NCBI RefSeq assembly: GCF_000146285.1 | Contig: NZ_GL385912.1 | Location: forward strand, 429,108 to 481,444 | Direction of reading: 5' to 3' | DNA length: 52,337 bases | Source: Mobiluncus curtisii subsp. curtisii ATCC 35241 | GTDB taxonomy: Bacteria > Actinomycetota > Actinomycetes > Actinomycetales > Actinomycetaceae | Shown here: piece by piece, positions 1-8,650 of the stretch | Position numbering within the stretch: the first letter of the stretch is position 1 | Layout of the letters: each line of letters starts with the position of its first letter | The notes under the pieces: model-generated | Told to the model about the DNA's origin: nothing | Database searches by the model: none | What the model saw: only the letters and a program-made list of their open reading frames with translations | Position numbers and translations under genes: made by a program

Positions 1-91
1 CAGGACGCTTCACTAACCCCCCCCAGACACACAATTTGTCCTTTAACCCGAGAATGAGCCGTCGCGAAAACGGTGTAGGCGGCATAAAAGC

Positions 92-108
92 AATGCCCAG
101 TGGGCATT
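92..108. terminator. Short hairpin, possible terminator of an off-window gene
   Basis: AATGCCCA and TGGGCATT form a perfect 8-bp inverted repeat around one central base. The + strand is followed by TTCG and the minus strand by GCTTTT. It could end a gene lying to the left. With no visible neighbour, this call rests only on shape. Confidence 0.35.
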
Positions 109-189
109 TCGTCGCCGAAACACCAAACAGAAAACGGCAGCGGCGCAGTCACATGAGTCGCTGGTAAAACTGTGCTGATACCAAGTTTC

Positions 190-211
190 TTCACCTAAAA
201 CCCCAGGTGAA
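190..211. repeat. Inverted repeat upstream of the iron box
   Basis: TTCACCT and AGGTGAA are perfect 7-bp arms separated by 8 bases. The element lies 19 bp upstream of the DtxR-like box. It may be a second operator or the end of an upstream transcription unit. No T-run follows it, which weakens the terminator reading. Confidence 0.35.
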
Positions 212-230
212 CCAAAACTTTCAAATTTAA

Positions 231-249
231 CATGGTTAGGCTAACCTAA
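231..249 (+). promoter_or_regulatory. DtxR/IdeR-type iron box in the ECF operon promoter
   Basis: The core GGTTAG-G-CTAACC (234-246) is a perfect palindrome and the right half CTAACCTAA matches the known 19-bp DtxR/IdeR consensus completely. Only the outer three bases of the left half deviate. A weak candidate -35 (TTAACA, 227-232) and -10 (TTAACG, 250-255) would flank it at 17 bp, so a bound repressor would cover the promoter. DtxR-family proteins repress iron-uptake genes when iron is plentiful. This is the main evidence that the downstream transporter handles iron or an iron carrier. Confidence 0.8.
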
Positions 250-296
250 TTAACGCTTTTTGTTATTCATTGTCTGAGAAGGTTTTGGTAAGAGCT

Positions 297-902
297 ATGA
301 CTGAAAATATCGAGGAAACAACAGCAACGGTGCACACTTCATCCAGAAAGGGGTTGGCAAACTCCGTACTTGGAACCCGGAATTTGATGACCGTAGCTGC
401 ATTAGCAGTAGTTGGGCTAATTATCCTGCTTCCACTGAACTACATTTCGCCACTGCTCGCCACTTCCCCACGGGGCGTTTTGATTGGCTGTTCCATCATG
501 GGGTTTTGGGTTATCCCCTATCTGTTGCCTTCGACTGTTGTTCGCCGTCCGGGTGCCACCATGCTAGCCTCCCTCATTATCGGTGTAATTTGTATCTTCG
601 TCACGCCTACCGGTCCCATGGCTATAATCGGAAATCTGATAGGGGGACTGTACATCGAAGTTCCCCTCGCAGTAATGCTTTACCGACAGTGGAAGACCTG
701 GGCATTCATGATTTCTGCAGGAGTTTTTGGTCTGTTGAATGGACTCCTCTACCTGACTCTGCTCAAGGAAGCTATAGGGATACCGTTTGGCACGGCATAT
801 GTGGTTACTTCTGTCGTTTCAGCCCTACTGGGCGGGCTGGTAACTGTAGGCATTACTCGCCTGTTGAACAAGGCAGGCGTGGGTGTGGCTAACCGTGCTT
901 AA
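297..902 (+). CDS. ECF transporter S component (substrate-binding membrane protein)
   Basis: A small membrane protein of about 201 residues with five to six hydrophobic segments. The VVRRPGATMLASL stretch resembles the YkoE/ABC_cobalt family of S components, by memory of that family. S components bind the substrate in the membrane and are energised by an A-A-T module, which is encoded by the next, overlapping gene. I start it at the ATG at 297; an in-frame TTG at 270 would add nine residues. YkoE itself has been linked to thiamine precursors, but the iron box and the two exporter-fold ABC genes downstream suggest a siderophore, haem or another iron-linked ligand. The substrate cannot be read from the sequence. 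Confidence 0.8.
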   Translation: MTENIEETTATVHTSSRKGLANSVLGTRNLMTVAALAVVGLIILLPLNYISPLLATSPRGVLIGCSIMGFWVIPYLLPSTVVRRPGATMLASLIIGVICIFVTPTGPMAIIGNLIGGLYIEVPLAVMLYRQWKTWAFMISAGVFGLLNGLLYLTLLKEAIGIPFGTAYVVTSVVSALLGGLVTVGITRLLNKAGVGVANRA

Positions 903-3150
903 TCAGACATGCAATCAGGTTAAAGAGAGCCTAAAAGTTCGGGGGCTTAGTGTCCACTATTACGGTCAAGAGAAGTGGGTTCTGTCTGATGTCGACCTGA
1001 GCTACCTGGAGGGACAAGTTTGCGCTGTCATTGGTCCCTCTGGCTGCGGTAAAACCACTTTGGTCAGAACCATCTGCGGATTGATACCGCATTGTTTACC
1101 GAGTGAGTATTCAGGCTGTGTCGAGTTGTGTGGAACACAAATCGCCGATGCCAGTGTAGAGTTTATCGCCCGACAGGTTGCCTATGTGGGGCAGAATCCC
1201 GATGCTGCCGTAATCACGCGTAGCGTGCATGATGACATCGCGTTTGCACTACAAAATCTCTGTCTGGATCCAGATACGATTGAATCACGGGTGGCACAGG
1301 CTGCTGCGCAGGTCGGCTTGGGCGAAAAGCTACATGATAGTCCTTGGACCTTGTCTGGTGGACAACGTCAACGTCTGGCAATAGCTGTGGTGCTGGCAAT
1401 GCGCCCGAAGTTGCTGGTTCTGGATGAACCCACCTCTACGATTGACAGCCTAGGACGTAGAGACTTCTATGACCTAATTGAACAGCTGGTTCACCAGGGC
1501 ATCGGCGTCATCGTGATTGACCATGATTTAGATCCGTTGCTGCCAATCTGTGACTCCGTGCTTGCGTTGAACGAAAAAGGTGAAATCATCGCGGCGGGAA
1601 CGCCCCGCGAAGTGTTCTTAAACCACACCCAGGAATTAGCGAGTTGCGGAATCTGGTTGCCGCGAGCGATCCGTTCGGGGTGCAAGGAAGCGCTGACTTG
1701 CTCCGAAGCCGGCATTGAATTGCCACAGCTAAACGAGTTTTGTGGCAGTCAAGTTAAATACTGGATGAGGGACGACTCGGGATGGCACGAGACCGGAGAG
1801 TCGGTATCCGCGCGACCGGAGGCACTGCTGAAGCTAAATGACTTTTCGGTACCGCGCCGCTGTCCAAGTATCAGCGCAGAGTTCGCTGCTGGCGATTTCG
1901 TCGCAGTAATCGGACAAAACGGTGCCGGAAAATCATCGATGCTCTCCGCCCTTGCCGGTCTGCTGCGTTTCGAGGGCAATGCTTCGGTTACGGGCATCCC
2001 CCTAAAAAAGGGCAATCACCAGGTGGGTTATGTGTTTCAGAATCCTGAACACCAGATGGTGGCAGCCACCGTACGCAAAGAACTGAGCGTCGGAAAGGTA
2101 ACGGATTCCCAAATCAACGACCTTTTGAATCGTTTCCATCTGCAAGCAGTCAGCGAGCAACATCCACTAACGCTTTCTGGTGGTCAGCAACGGCGGCTTT
2201 CCGTAGCCACGATGGTGGCGGAGCAACGCAAAGTAATCGTTCTCGATGAGCCGACGTACGGACAAGACTGGGCAAACACTTGCGAATTGATGGAGTTCAT
2301 CCAGCAACTGTGCTCCGCAGGGCACCTGGTCATTATGGCTACGCACGATTTGGAGCTCGCCAAAAAATACTGCTCACACATAATCGCACTGCCATTTTCC
2401 CCACAGGTGACAGCTCCGGCTGCCCTCCCGCAGCGCAAAACTCGCGGTCTTTTCGACAGCTTCAATCCCCTGACTTTGTTTATCGCACTCGTGCCACTCA
2501 TGGTGACGATATTCGTCCTCAAAAATCCGGTGGTTAATTTTTCGCTGCTCTCCGTGTCCAGCCTGGCGATGCTGCTGGCAGGAGCAAACCGGACACGTAC
2601 CTGGGGAAGCATCCTCGGTTCGTGGCTGGTTGCTGCTTTTATGATTTGGATGTTCTCTGACAACGACGTTCTCTCTATGGCGTCAAGGCTAAACGATGTT
2701 GGCACGAACTATGCCGCCGGCAGCGGAATTGGAGCCCTGGTAGCTTTAGTTCTGCTTTCGGGCATCTATAGCGACCCGACAAAGATGCTGGTGAGCTTAA
2801 ACCAGACTTTTAAAGTGCCCTACCGAATCACTTCCGCCGGTATCGCGGCGGTGAGTTTTATTACCCGCTTCCAGAACGACTTCAAAGTACTGCGAACCGC
2901 AAAAGCCCTGCGTGGAGTCGGGCAGCGCTACGGGATTTTTGCACCGGTAGTGCGTTGGGCAGGCTCGCTGGTTCCGTTGGCGATTCTCGCCGTTCAACAC
3001 GGTGAGAGAGTCGCATTGTCGATGGATTCCCGTGGCTTCGGCGCTTTTCCTAAACGTACCGAATTAATTTCCGCCCCTTGGCGAGTACGCGACTGGGCGC
3101 TGGTGGTCGCAATCTGGATTGTGACCACCATATTGTGTCTATTTTTCTGA
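883..3150 (+). CDS. Fused ECF energising module: two ATPase domains plus T component
   Basis: 755 residues that join three ECF parts usually encoded separately. The first ATPase (about 15-260) has Walker A GPSGCGKTT, signature LSGGQRQR and Walker B LLVLDEPTS. The second (about 310-510) has Walker A GQNGAGKSS, signature LSGGQQRR and Walker B VIVLDEPTY. The C-terminal part (about 520-755) is a CbiQ-like membrane T component carrying the two coupling motifs ALRGVG and SMDSRGFGAF. The GTG start at 883 overlaps the S-component gene by 20 bases, so the two are probably translationally coupled. The A-A-T fusion locks one ATPase pair to this operon, which points to a dedicated rather than a shared ECF module. 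Both nucleotide sites look intact. Confidence 0.9.
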   Translation: MWLTVLNQTCNQVKESLKVRGLSVHYYGQEKWVLSDVDLSYLEGQVCAVIGPSGCGKTTLVRTICGLIPHCLPSEYSGCVELCGTQIADASVEFIARQVAYVGQNPDAAVITRSVHDDIAFALQNLCLDPDTIESRVAQAAAQVGLGEKLHDSPWTLSGGQRQRLAIAVVLAMRPKLLVLDEPTSTIDSLGRRDFYDLIEQLVHQGIGVIVIDHDLDPLLPICDSVLALNEKGEIIAAGTPREVFLNHTQELASCGIWLPRAIRSGCKEALTCSEAGIELPQLNEFCGSQVKYWMRDDSGWHETGESVSARPEALLKLNDFSVPRRCPSISAEFAAGDFVAVIGQNGAGKSSMLSALAGLLRFEGNASVTGIPLKKGNHQVGYVFQNPEHQMVAATVRKELSVGKVTDSQINDLLNRFHLQAVSEQHPLTLSGGQQRRLSVATMVAEQRKVIVLDEPTYGQDWANTCELMEFIQQLCSAGHLVIMATHDLELAKKYCSHIIALPFSPQVTAPAALPQRKTRGLFDSFNPLTLFIALVPLMVTIFVLKNPVVNFSLLSVSSLAMLLAGANRTRTWGSILGSWLVAAFMIWMFSDNDVLSMASRLNDVGTNYAAGSGIGALVALVLLSGIYSDPTKMLVSLNQTFKVPYRITSAGIAAVSFITRFQNDFKVLRTAKALRGVGQRYGIFAPVVRWAGSLVPLAILAVQHGERVALSMDSRGFGAFPKRTELISAPWRVRDWALVVAIWIVTTILCLFF

Positions 3151-3160
3151 AAGGCTCTAC

Positions 3161-4897
3161 ATGAAAAAGATGTCTGTTGCAGACTTAATTAAACCCGCAA
3201 GAACGTCGATGATTGTCTCCGGTCTGCTCACCGCATGCGGGGCAATACTAGGCATAATGCCCTACATCTCGCTGCACCAAATGGCTCTAATCTGGCTACA
3301 CGGTGTTACTCGAGACGGTCTGACCGGAAACATCTGGTTCTGGGCTGCAAGTGCCTTCATCTCACTTTTTATCGGACAGTCTCTCTATGTAGCAGGTCTG
3401 GGCGTTACGCACCTCTCCGAAGCAAAACTTCGCCACAAGATGCGTCAACAAGTCGTCGACGCATTAGCCAATTTGCCCTTGGGTCAGGTAAACGCCTACT
3501 CGCGCGGGCAAATCAGAAAGATGGTTTGTGACGATACCGCGGCCGTGCACACTATGGTGGCGCACCTACCTGGAGATGCCACGAATGCAGTGGTGTCTCT
3601 GGTCGCGGGGTTCGGCTACCTGCTGTGGGTGGATTGGCGATTGTGCCTGGTGCTGTTTGGTCTCTGGATTGCCGTAATTTCATTAATTTACGTACTCAAT
3701 ATGCGCGGGTACGGCGACTTAACCGCGCGTTTTGGGGAGGCGCAAACCGGTCTGGCTAATGCCACCGTGGAAATGCTGGAAGGCATCAAAGAGATTAAAA
3801 ACTTTCAAGCCGTAGACGCCACAAAAACAAAGTTCAATGAGGCCAGAGAAAAATTTTCCAGCATCTCATACAGCTGGGTTTCACAATCAGGTAAAGCCGT
3901 TTCTAGTATCGGTGCGCTGCTTCGTCCCGCAGTGATTTTTGTGACTGTGGCACTGTTGACAGTTATTTTCGTAAAGAACGGTTGGATGCAGATTGCCGAT
4001 ACTCTGCCATTCTTTTTGATTGCACCGGGTGTTCCCGATGGCTTAGCCACGCTAATCAGTCTGTTACAGCATCTCTACGAAGCGAGACTCGCTGCGCAGA
4101 GTACTGTCAAATTACTTTCTTTGGAACCAATGAAATTCGGTAGCCAAACTACGGGTGATGCCTCTGACATGGGCAGAGTGGAGATGCGCGACGTCACTTT
4201 CTCGTATGAACCAGACACGCCAGCTGTCGAAGAGGTTTCCTTTACCGCCCAGCCGGGCACGGTTACCGCCCTGGTAGGTCCCTCAGGTGGCGGCAAGTCA
4301 ACGTTGGCAAAACTGATTGCCCGGTTTTATGAAGCGGACAGCGGGACAGTTTTGGTCAATGGGGTTGACGTGCGCGATGCCAGTAATACTTTGTTGCTCG
4401 GTTCCGTGGCAATAATGCTGCAAGAGGTGGCGCTCGCTCATGACAGCGTATTTAATAACATTGCGCTAGCCAAACCTGACGCCAGTCTCTCGGAAGTAGA
4501 AGCAGCCGCGAAAGCCGCCTGTATTCACGAGCGCATCATGCAGCTACCAAATGGCTATGACACGATTTTGGGTGACGAGGGTGGGTTCCTCTCCGGTGGT
4601 GAAAAACAGCGTGTGGCACTGGCTCGGGCATATCTGCAGGATGCTTCGATTCTGATTCTTGACGAGGCGACAGCCCAAGCTGATCCCCGCTCCGAGCAGC
4701 AAATACATGAAGCTCTCGCGAAGTTAACCACGGGTAAAACGGTAATTGTTATTGCGCATCGTCTGGCGACAATCCGCAATGCAGATCAAATCTTGGTAAT
4801 CGAAGACGGTCAGATTGTTGAGCGTGGTTGCCACGACAAATTAATGGAAAAAGACGGGCGGTATGCCACGATGTGGCGGACTCAGATGGTGAGGTAG
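3161..4897 (+). CDS. Exporter-fold ABC half-transporter, IrtA/YbtP-like partner 1
   Basis: 578 residues: a six-helix ABC membrane domain (about 1-320) followed by one ATPase. Walker A is VGPSGGGKST, the signature LSGGEKQR, Walker B LILDEATA and the switch histidine lies in VIAHRLATI. The Q-loop region reads AIMLQEVALAH instead of the usual FQDVxLF. It starts 10 bases after the A-A-T gene and is followed within 8 bases by a second half-transporter, so the pair most likely forms a heterodimer. The fold is that of an exporter, but IrtAB of mycobacteria and YbtPQ of Yersinia use it to import ferric siderophores. The shared iron-boxed operon favours an iron role; import versus export is not decided by the sequence. 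Confidence 0.85.
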   Translation: MKKMSVADLIKPARTSMIVSGLLTACGAILGIMPYISLHQMALIWLHGVTRDGLTGNIWFWAASAFISLFIGQSLYVAGLGVTHLSEAKLRHKMRQQVVDALANLPLGQVNAYSRGQIRKMVCDDTAAVHTMVAHLPGDATNAVVSLVAGFGYLLWVDWRLCLVLFGLWIAVISLIYVLNMRGYGDLTARFGEAQTGLANATVEMLEGIKEIKNFQAVDATKTKFNEAREKFSSISYSWVSQSGKAVSSIGALLRPAVIFVTVALLTVIFVKNGWMQIADTLPFFLIAPGVPDGLATLISLLQHLYEARLAAQSTVKLLSLEPMKFGSQTTGDASDMGRVEMRDVTFSYEPDTPAVEEVSFTAQPGTVTALVGPSGGGKSTLAKLIARFYEADSGTVLVNGVDVRDASNTLLLGSVAIMLQEVALAHDSVFNNIALAKPDASLSEVEAAAKAACIHERIMQLPNGYDTILGDEGGFLSGGEKQRVALARAYLQDASILILDEATAQADPRSEQQIHEALAKLTTGKTVIVIAHRLATIRNADQILVIEDGQIVERGCHDKLMEKDGRYATMWRTQMVR

Positions 4898-4905
4898 GTC
4901 AGGAT

Positions 4906-6654
4906 ATGTGGAAGTCAATGACTAAAATCGCTGACGGTGCACAGCTTCGCACCATAATTTCGTGGTTCGTAGCCTCAGCAGTGCTGCAGGGGTTGACGCT
5001 TTCGGTCACAATCTGGTTCATGCAGAGTTTCTATTCCGGTTCAGACCAGACTGTGTTTTGGTTAATTGTGCTGACAGTTCTGGGTCTGGCAACGTTTATC
5101 GTCGACGCGGTTGCCATGTTTTCATCGTATCGAGTTAGTGTCTTTGTAGTTTGCGACACAATGATTTCTCGTCTCGCTGAGCACGTACTGGGACTTCCGC
5201 TCGGTTGGTTCAACGCAAAGCGAGAGGCGGCAGTCGCCAATGCGACTTCCCGAGAGGTGAACACGCTGTCACACTTTGCCTCAATCGTGATTCCAACGCT
5301 TTGTAACTCATTCATCGTGCCGTTGGTGATGATTATTGCCACCGCATTCATTTCTTGGCCTCTGGCATTAATCATGACCGCGGTAATCATCCCGCTCTAT
5401 CTCATCTGGCGAGGTATGCAAGCTGCTCTCACCAGGGCAAATGAGCTAGAAGATCGATCTGCGCAGCAAGCCGCTGGTCGACTGATTGAATTTGCCCGGC
5501 TCCAGACCGTCCTACGAGCGACGGGCAGGTCCAGTTCTTGGGATCCGGTTACTATCGCACTGAAGGCAGATTCGAAAGCAACTCTCGACGGGCTGAGAAT
5601 CAAAAGTCGACCGGGGCAGGCTTTTACCTTTGTGGTACACACCGCTTTTGCTGCCATAGTGTGCGTGGGAGTGTGCCTGGTGAACCAAACCGCCCTTACC
5701 CCCATCACGTTTTTAGCGATTATGGCGATTACCGCCCGGATGCTATACCCCTTGACGAAAGCTGCTTTGATTGCCTCTGAGCTGAATAACGTAAAGGTAG
5801 CCCTCGACTCCGTAACCGAGATTATAGATGCCAGACCGCTTCCCGAGCCGAGCACAACTCAACAGAAGCTGCCTCAGGGCGAAGACATAGAGTTCGCGGG
5901 AGCTTCTTTCCGCTACGTGGATAATTGCCCGGTCTTGAATGACATCAGCCTGGTGGCGGAACAGGGACAGATTACGGCTCTGGTGGGTCCCTCGGGTGCT
6001 GGTAAATCAACCATTTTGCGTCTGGTGGGCAGGTTCTGGGATGCCAATTCCGGTTCCGTGAAAATCGGTGGCGCAGATGTACGGGATATTCCCACCAAAG
6101 ACCTCATGGAAATGATTTCGTTCGTGTTCCAGGATGTCTATCTGTTCGATATGACTATTGCGGAAAACCTCAGGATAGCTAAACCCGATGCGAGTGACGC
6201 CGAACTTGAATCGGCTGCCAAACGTGCGCAACTGGACAAAGTAATCGAGGCTCTGCCCCATGGTTGGCAGACAAATGTCGGACCAGCTGGTCAAAGCCTT
6301 TCCGGTGGGGAGCGCCAGCGAGTGGCAATTGCACGCGCTTTCTTAAAAGACGCCCCGATTCTGTTGCTAGACGAAATCACTTCTGCATTGGATAGCGAGA
6401 ATGAATCAGCCATCACGAAAGTAATCAGTGACCTGGCTGTGGGGCGAACTGTAATTGTTGTCGCGCATCGACTTTCGACCATTCGCGATGCTGATAAGGT
6501 CGTATTTTTGCAGCCCAACGACGCTTCGGGGGCACAGGTCATACAAGCGGGTTCGGTAGACGAGCTAACGGCTGAGAAAGGTCCGTTCCGTGATTTCCTC
6601 ACAGCTTCTAACGCCGTTTCGAGCTGGCAAATTAGTTCTCACCAGCAACAGTAA
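4906..6654 (+). CDS. Exporter-fold ABC half-transporter, IrtB/YbtQ-like partner 2
   Basis: About 582 residues from the ATG at 4906, which follows an AGG-rich stretch; an open frame continues upstream into the previous gene but lacks support. An ABC membrane domain of six helices precedes one ATPase with Walker A VGPSGAGKST, Q-loop FVFQDVYLFD, signature LSGGERQR, Walker B LLLDEITS and VVAHRLSTI. The FQDVYLF segment is typical of IrtB/YbtQ-like siderophore transporters, as far as I recall. It is the last gene of the iron-boxed operon and the obvious partner of the half-transporter just upstream. All ATPase motifs look functional. Confidence 0.85.
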   Translation: MWKSMTKIADGAQLRTIISWFVASAVLQGLTLSVTIWFMQSFYSGSDQTVFWLIVLTVLGLATFIVDAVAMFSSYRVSVFVVCDTMISRLAEHVLGLPLGWFNAKREAAVANATSREVNTLSHFASIVIPTLCNSFIVPLVMIIATAFISWPLALIMTAVIIPLYLIWRGMQAALTRANELEDRSAQQAAGRLIEFARLQTVLRATGRSSSWDPVTIALKADSKATLDGLRIKSRPGQAFTFVVHTAFAAIVCVGVCLVNQTALTPITFLAIMAITARMLYPLTKAALIASELNNVKVALDSVTEIIDARPLPEPSTTQQKLPQGEDIEFAGASFRYVDNCPVLNDISLVAEQGQITALVGPSGAGKSTILRLVGRFWDANSGSVKIGGADVRDIPTKDLMEMISFVFQDVYLFDMTIAENLRIAKPDASDAELESAAKRAQLDKVIEALPHGWQTNVGPAGQSLSGGERQRVAIARAFLKDAPILLLDEITSALDSENESAITKVISDLAVGRTVIVVAHRLSTIRDADKVVFLQPNDASGAQVIQAGSVDELTAEKGPFRDFLTASNAVSSWQISSHQQQ

Positions 6655-6847
6655 TGACAATATCCGGTAAGTCACCATGACTTCTGGCTGATTGTTTCAG
6701 GGATTACATTTCCGGGCAGCGACGGCATATTCCGTGTATTCTTTATTGGTATGCGCGCTCAATCACTTTGGGCGCAGAAAGTCATGCCGGAGACAAAGCG
6801 GATTCCGCTGACAGAAATCTCTAAAAACTAGGTGCGGAGTAGTAACC

Positions 6848-7813
6848 ATGGCAAAGATGAATTCAACGGGAATGCCGGTACTGTGTTTAGGTGAAGCACT
6901 AATTGACGTCATTGAACGTGCCGGCGAGGTTGAAGAAAAAGTGGGCGGTAGCCCCTTGAATGTGGCGTGCGGTTTGACCAGTTTGGGACACCCCACTGTA
7001 CTCGCGTCTTGGTGGGGTGATGATTCCCGGGGCAACCGCCTTGAAGCTCACTTGCTCTCTGCCGGGGTAGAGATTATCGCGGGCAGCGACCATGCTGAAA
7101 AAACCCCGATTGCTAACGCCCATATTGACTCCGCGGGTCGGGCGACCTACGACTTCGAGCTGGATTGGCAAGTGCCACCGCTGCCGGACGCAACTCAGAT
7201 TAGCCATCTGCATACCGGCAGTTTCGCCGCAACGCTCGCGCCCGGCGCTGGTGCAGTGGTGGCAGCAGTAAAGTCGATGGCGATTCGGGGAACAGTCAGC
7301 TACGACCCAAATGTGCGTCCTTCACTGATGGGTACACCAGAGGAAGTCCGACCTCAGATTGAAGAAATCATCAGTCTCGCTGATGTGGTGAAAGCCAGTG
7401 ATGAGGATATTGCCTGGCTCTACGGCGAGGGCGTGCCCCTCGAGTCGGTGCTGCACAAATGGAAAAGTATGGGACCTGGGCTGGTCATTGCCACTCGCGG
7501 ACCGTGGGGTTCCTATGCGCTGTGCGCGAACGACCGGGACATGCTGGTAGTAGATCCGCTCAATATAGAGGTCGCGGACACTGTGGGCGCCGGAGATTCT
7601 TTTATGGCGGGGCTGATTTCTGGTTTGCTCGACGCGGGGTTGCTTGGCTCAGGAGCAGCTAAAGCCCGGCTACGGCAAGCGCGTCTGGGTGACGTGCAAC
7701 CAGCTTTACACCGAGCCACTATCACTTCGGGACTCACGGTCAGCAAAGTCGGAGCCTACTCCCCTACTCGCTCCGAGGTTGCCGAAGTCTTCACTGCCGA
7801 CCCCACGCTTTAA
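6848..7813 (+). CDS. PfkB-family carbohydrate kinase, fructokinase-like
   Basis: 321 residues of the ribokinase/PfkB fold, which phosphorylates a sugar or nucleoside with ATP. The N-terminus LCLGEALIDVIE and GGSPLNVACGL is the usual substrate-binding start, and DTVGAGDSFMAG near residue 245 is the second PfkB signature with the catalytic aspartate. Fructokinases are the closest match by the GEALID and GGSPxNVA pattern, but the exact sugar is uncertain. A GGAG ribosome site precedes the ATG. It stands alone between the iron operon and a convergent acetyltransferase gene, so context adds nothing about its substrate. Confidence 0.85.
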   Translation: MAKMNSTGMPVLCLGEALIDVIERAGEVEEKVGGSPLNVACGLTSLGHPTVLASWWGDDSRGNRLEAHLLSAGVEIIAGSDHAEKTPIANAHIDSAGRATYDFELDWQVPPLPDATQISHLHTGSFAATLAPGAGAVVAAVKSMAIRGTVSYDPNVRPSLMGTPEEVRPQIEEIISLADVVKASDEDIAWLYGEGVPLESVLHKWKSMGPGLVIATRGPWGSYALCANDRDMLVVDPLNIEVADTVGAGDSFMAGLISGLLDAGLLGSGAAKARLRQARLGDVQPALHRATITSGLTVSKVGAYSPTRSEVAEVFTADPTL

Positions 7814-7876
7814 ATCGTCGCCGTCTCCGGGCACAGTGGCAGGTCTAGCGTGTAGCGTGTGGCAGAACCCATGAAA

Positions 7877-8557
7877 TTAGTCGAGTTGCGCTGCTGCTTC
7901 CAGCATCCGCTCTACCGGCGGACGGTATTTGCCGTTCGCGTCACGAGTCTCGGCGCTGTCTCGCAAATAAGCATCCAGGAATTCCCGCAGCGCGCTGCCC
8001 ACGCCCAGACCGGAAAGCTCACCGGTTTGAGGGTCAATAGCGCCGTGTGCCCGACCGGCAAAACTCACTAGCCACATGTCCTCGCCCACCGGTACATTCG
8101 GGCTGAGTCGGGGCATCTCGAAAGGAAAGTCCAGATATTTGGCACCCAATCTTTGATAAAACGCCCACCGTCGACGCGGATCGCCATGCTGCTCAGAAGC
8201 TACGTGCAGATGAGGATTTTCCACTTCCCCCAAAATCAAGAGGGGGTTGTGGCACGATTCCCACTGCGAGATAGCCCGGTGAAACAGCTCAGAGCCGACG
8301 CCATGTCCGCGAGTCAAGGGACTCACTGCCAGCCAACTGAGCATGGTAATTTCCGGGGTGGCAAACCAACCGATTGCCGCCCCTAATGGTCGTGAACCGT
8401 CCCATGCTGAGCATACCTGGAGTCCGCTGCCCGCTAGCTCTGTAATCAAATCATCAGGGTTTCCCAGTTCTTCGGGTCCAAAAGAGACTTCCAGCAGGTC
8501 ACGAACCAAAATTTCGGCTTGGTCGGGTTTTAAATCATTTTGATACTCAATGTGCAC
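7877..8557 (-). CDS. GNAT-family N-acetyltransferase
   Basis: 226 residues. Acetyl-CoA binding motif A is seen as LSWLAVSPLTRGHGVGSEL around residues 73-91, with the R-G-x-G-x-G pyrophosphate loop at 83-88. The C-terminal third (about 150-226) is not part of the core fold and includes a stretch about DPQTGELSGLGVGSALREFL that I do not recognise. GNAT enzymes move an acetyl group from acetyl-CoA to an amine; the acceptor here is unknown. The gene faces the PfkB kinase gene and lies about 90 bp upstream of the end of the next minus-strand operon's coding region. Confidence 0.8.
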   Translation of the reverse strand: MHIEYQNDLKPDQAEILVRDLLEVSFGPEELGNPDDLITELAGSGLQVCSAWDGSRPLGAAIGWFATPEITMLSWLAVSPLTRGHGVGSELFHRAISQWESCHNPLLILGEVENPHLHVASEQHGDPRRRWAFYQRLGAKYLDFPFEMPRLSPNVPVGEDMWLVSFAGRAHGAIDPQTGELSGLGVGSALREFLDAYLRDSAETRDANGKYRPPVERMLEAAAQLD

Positions 8558-8650
8558 ACTTACACCCTAGCCCAAGACCAGATTGAAGCCTATTCCCTCA
8601 AAGCGTGATCCGACCTTATGCCCCAGCCAGTAACTCGGCTGTGGATGCAC

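Larger units (their letters stand above)
1..226. other. Non-coding 5' end of the window
   Basis: I see no credible coding region here. The stretch holds two inverted repeats, listed separately, and leads into the iron box and promoter of the ECF operon. The gene to the left lies outside the window, so its direction is unknown. Confidence 0.6.

Noticed and set aside
6669-6683. AAGTCA-CCA-TGACTT as terminator of the iron operon
   Set aside because: The stem is only 6 bp, AT-rich, and no T-run follows, so I do not list it as a feature.
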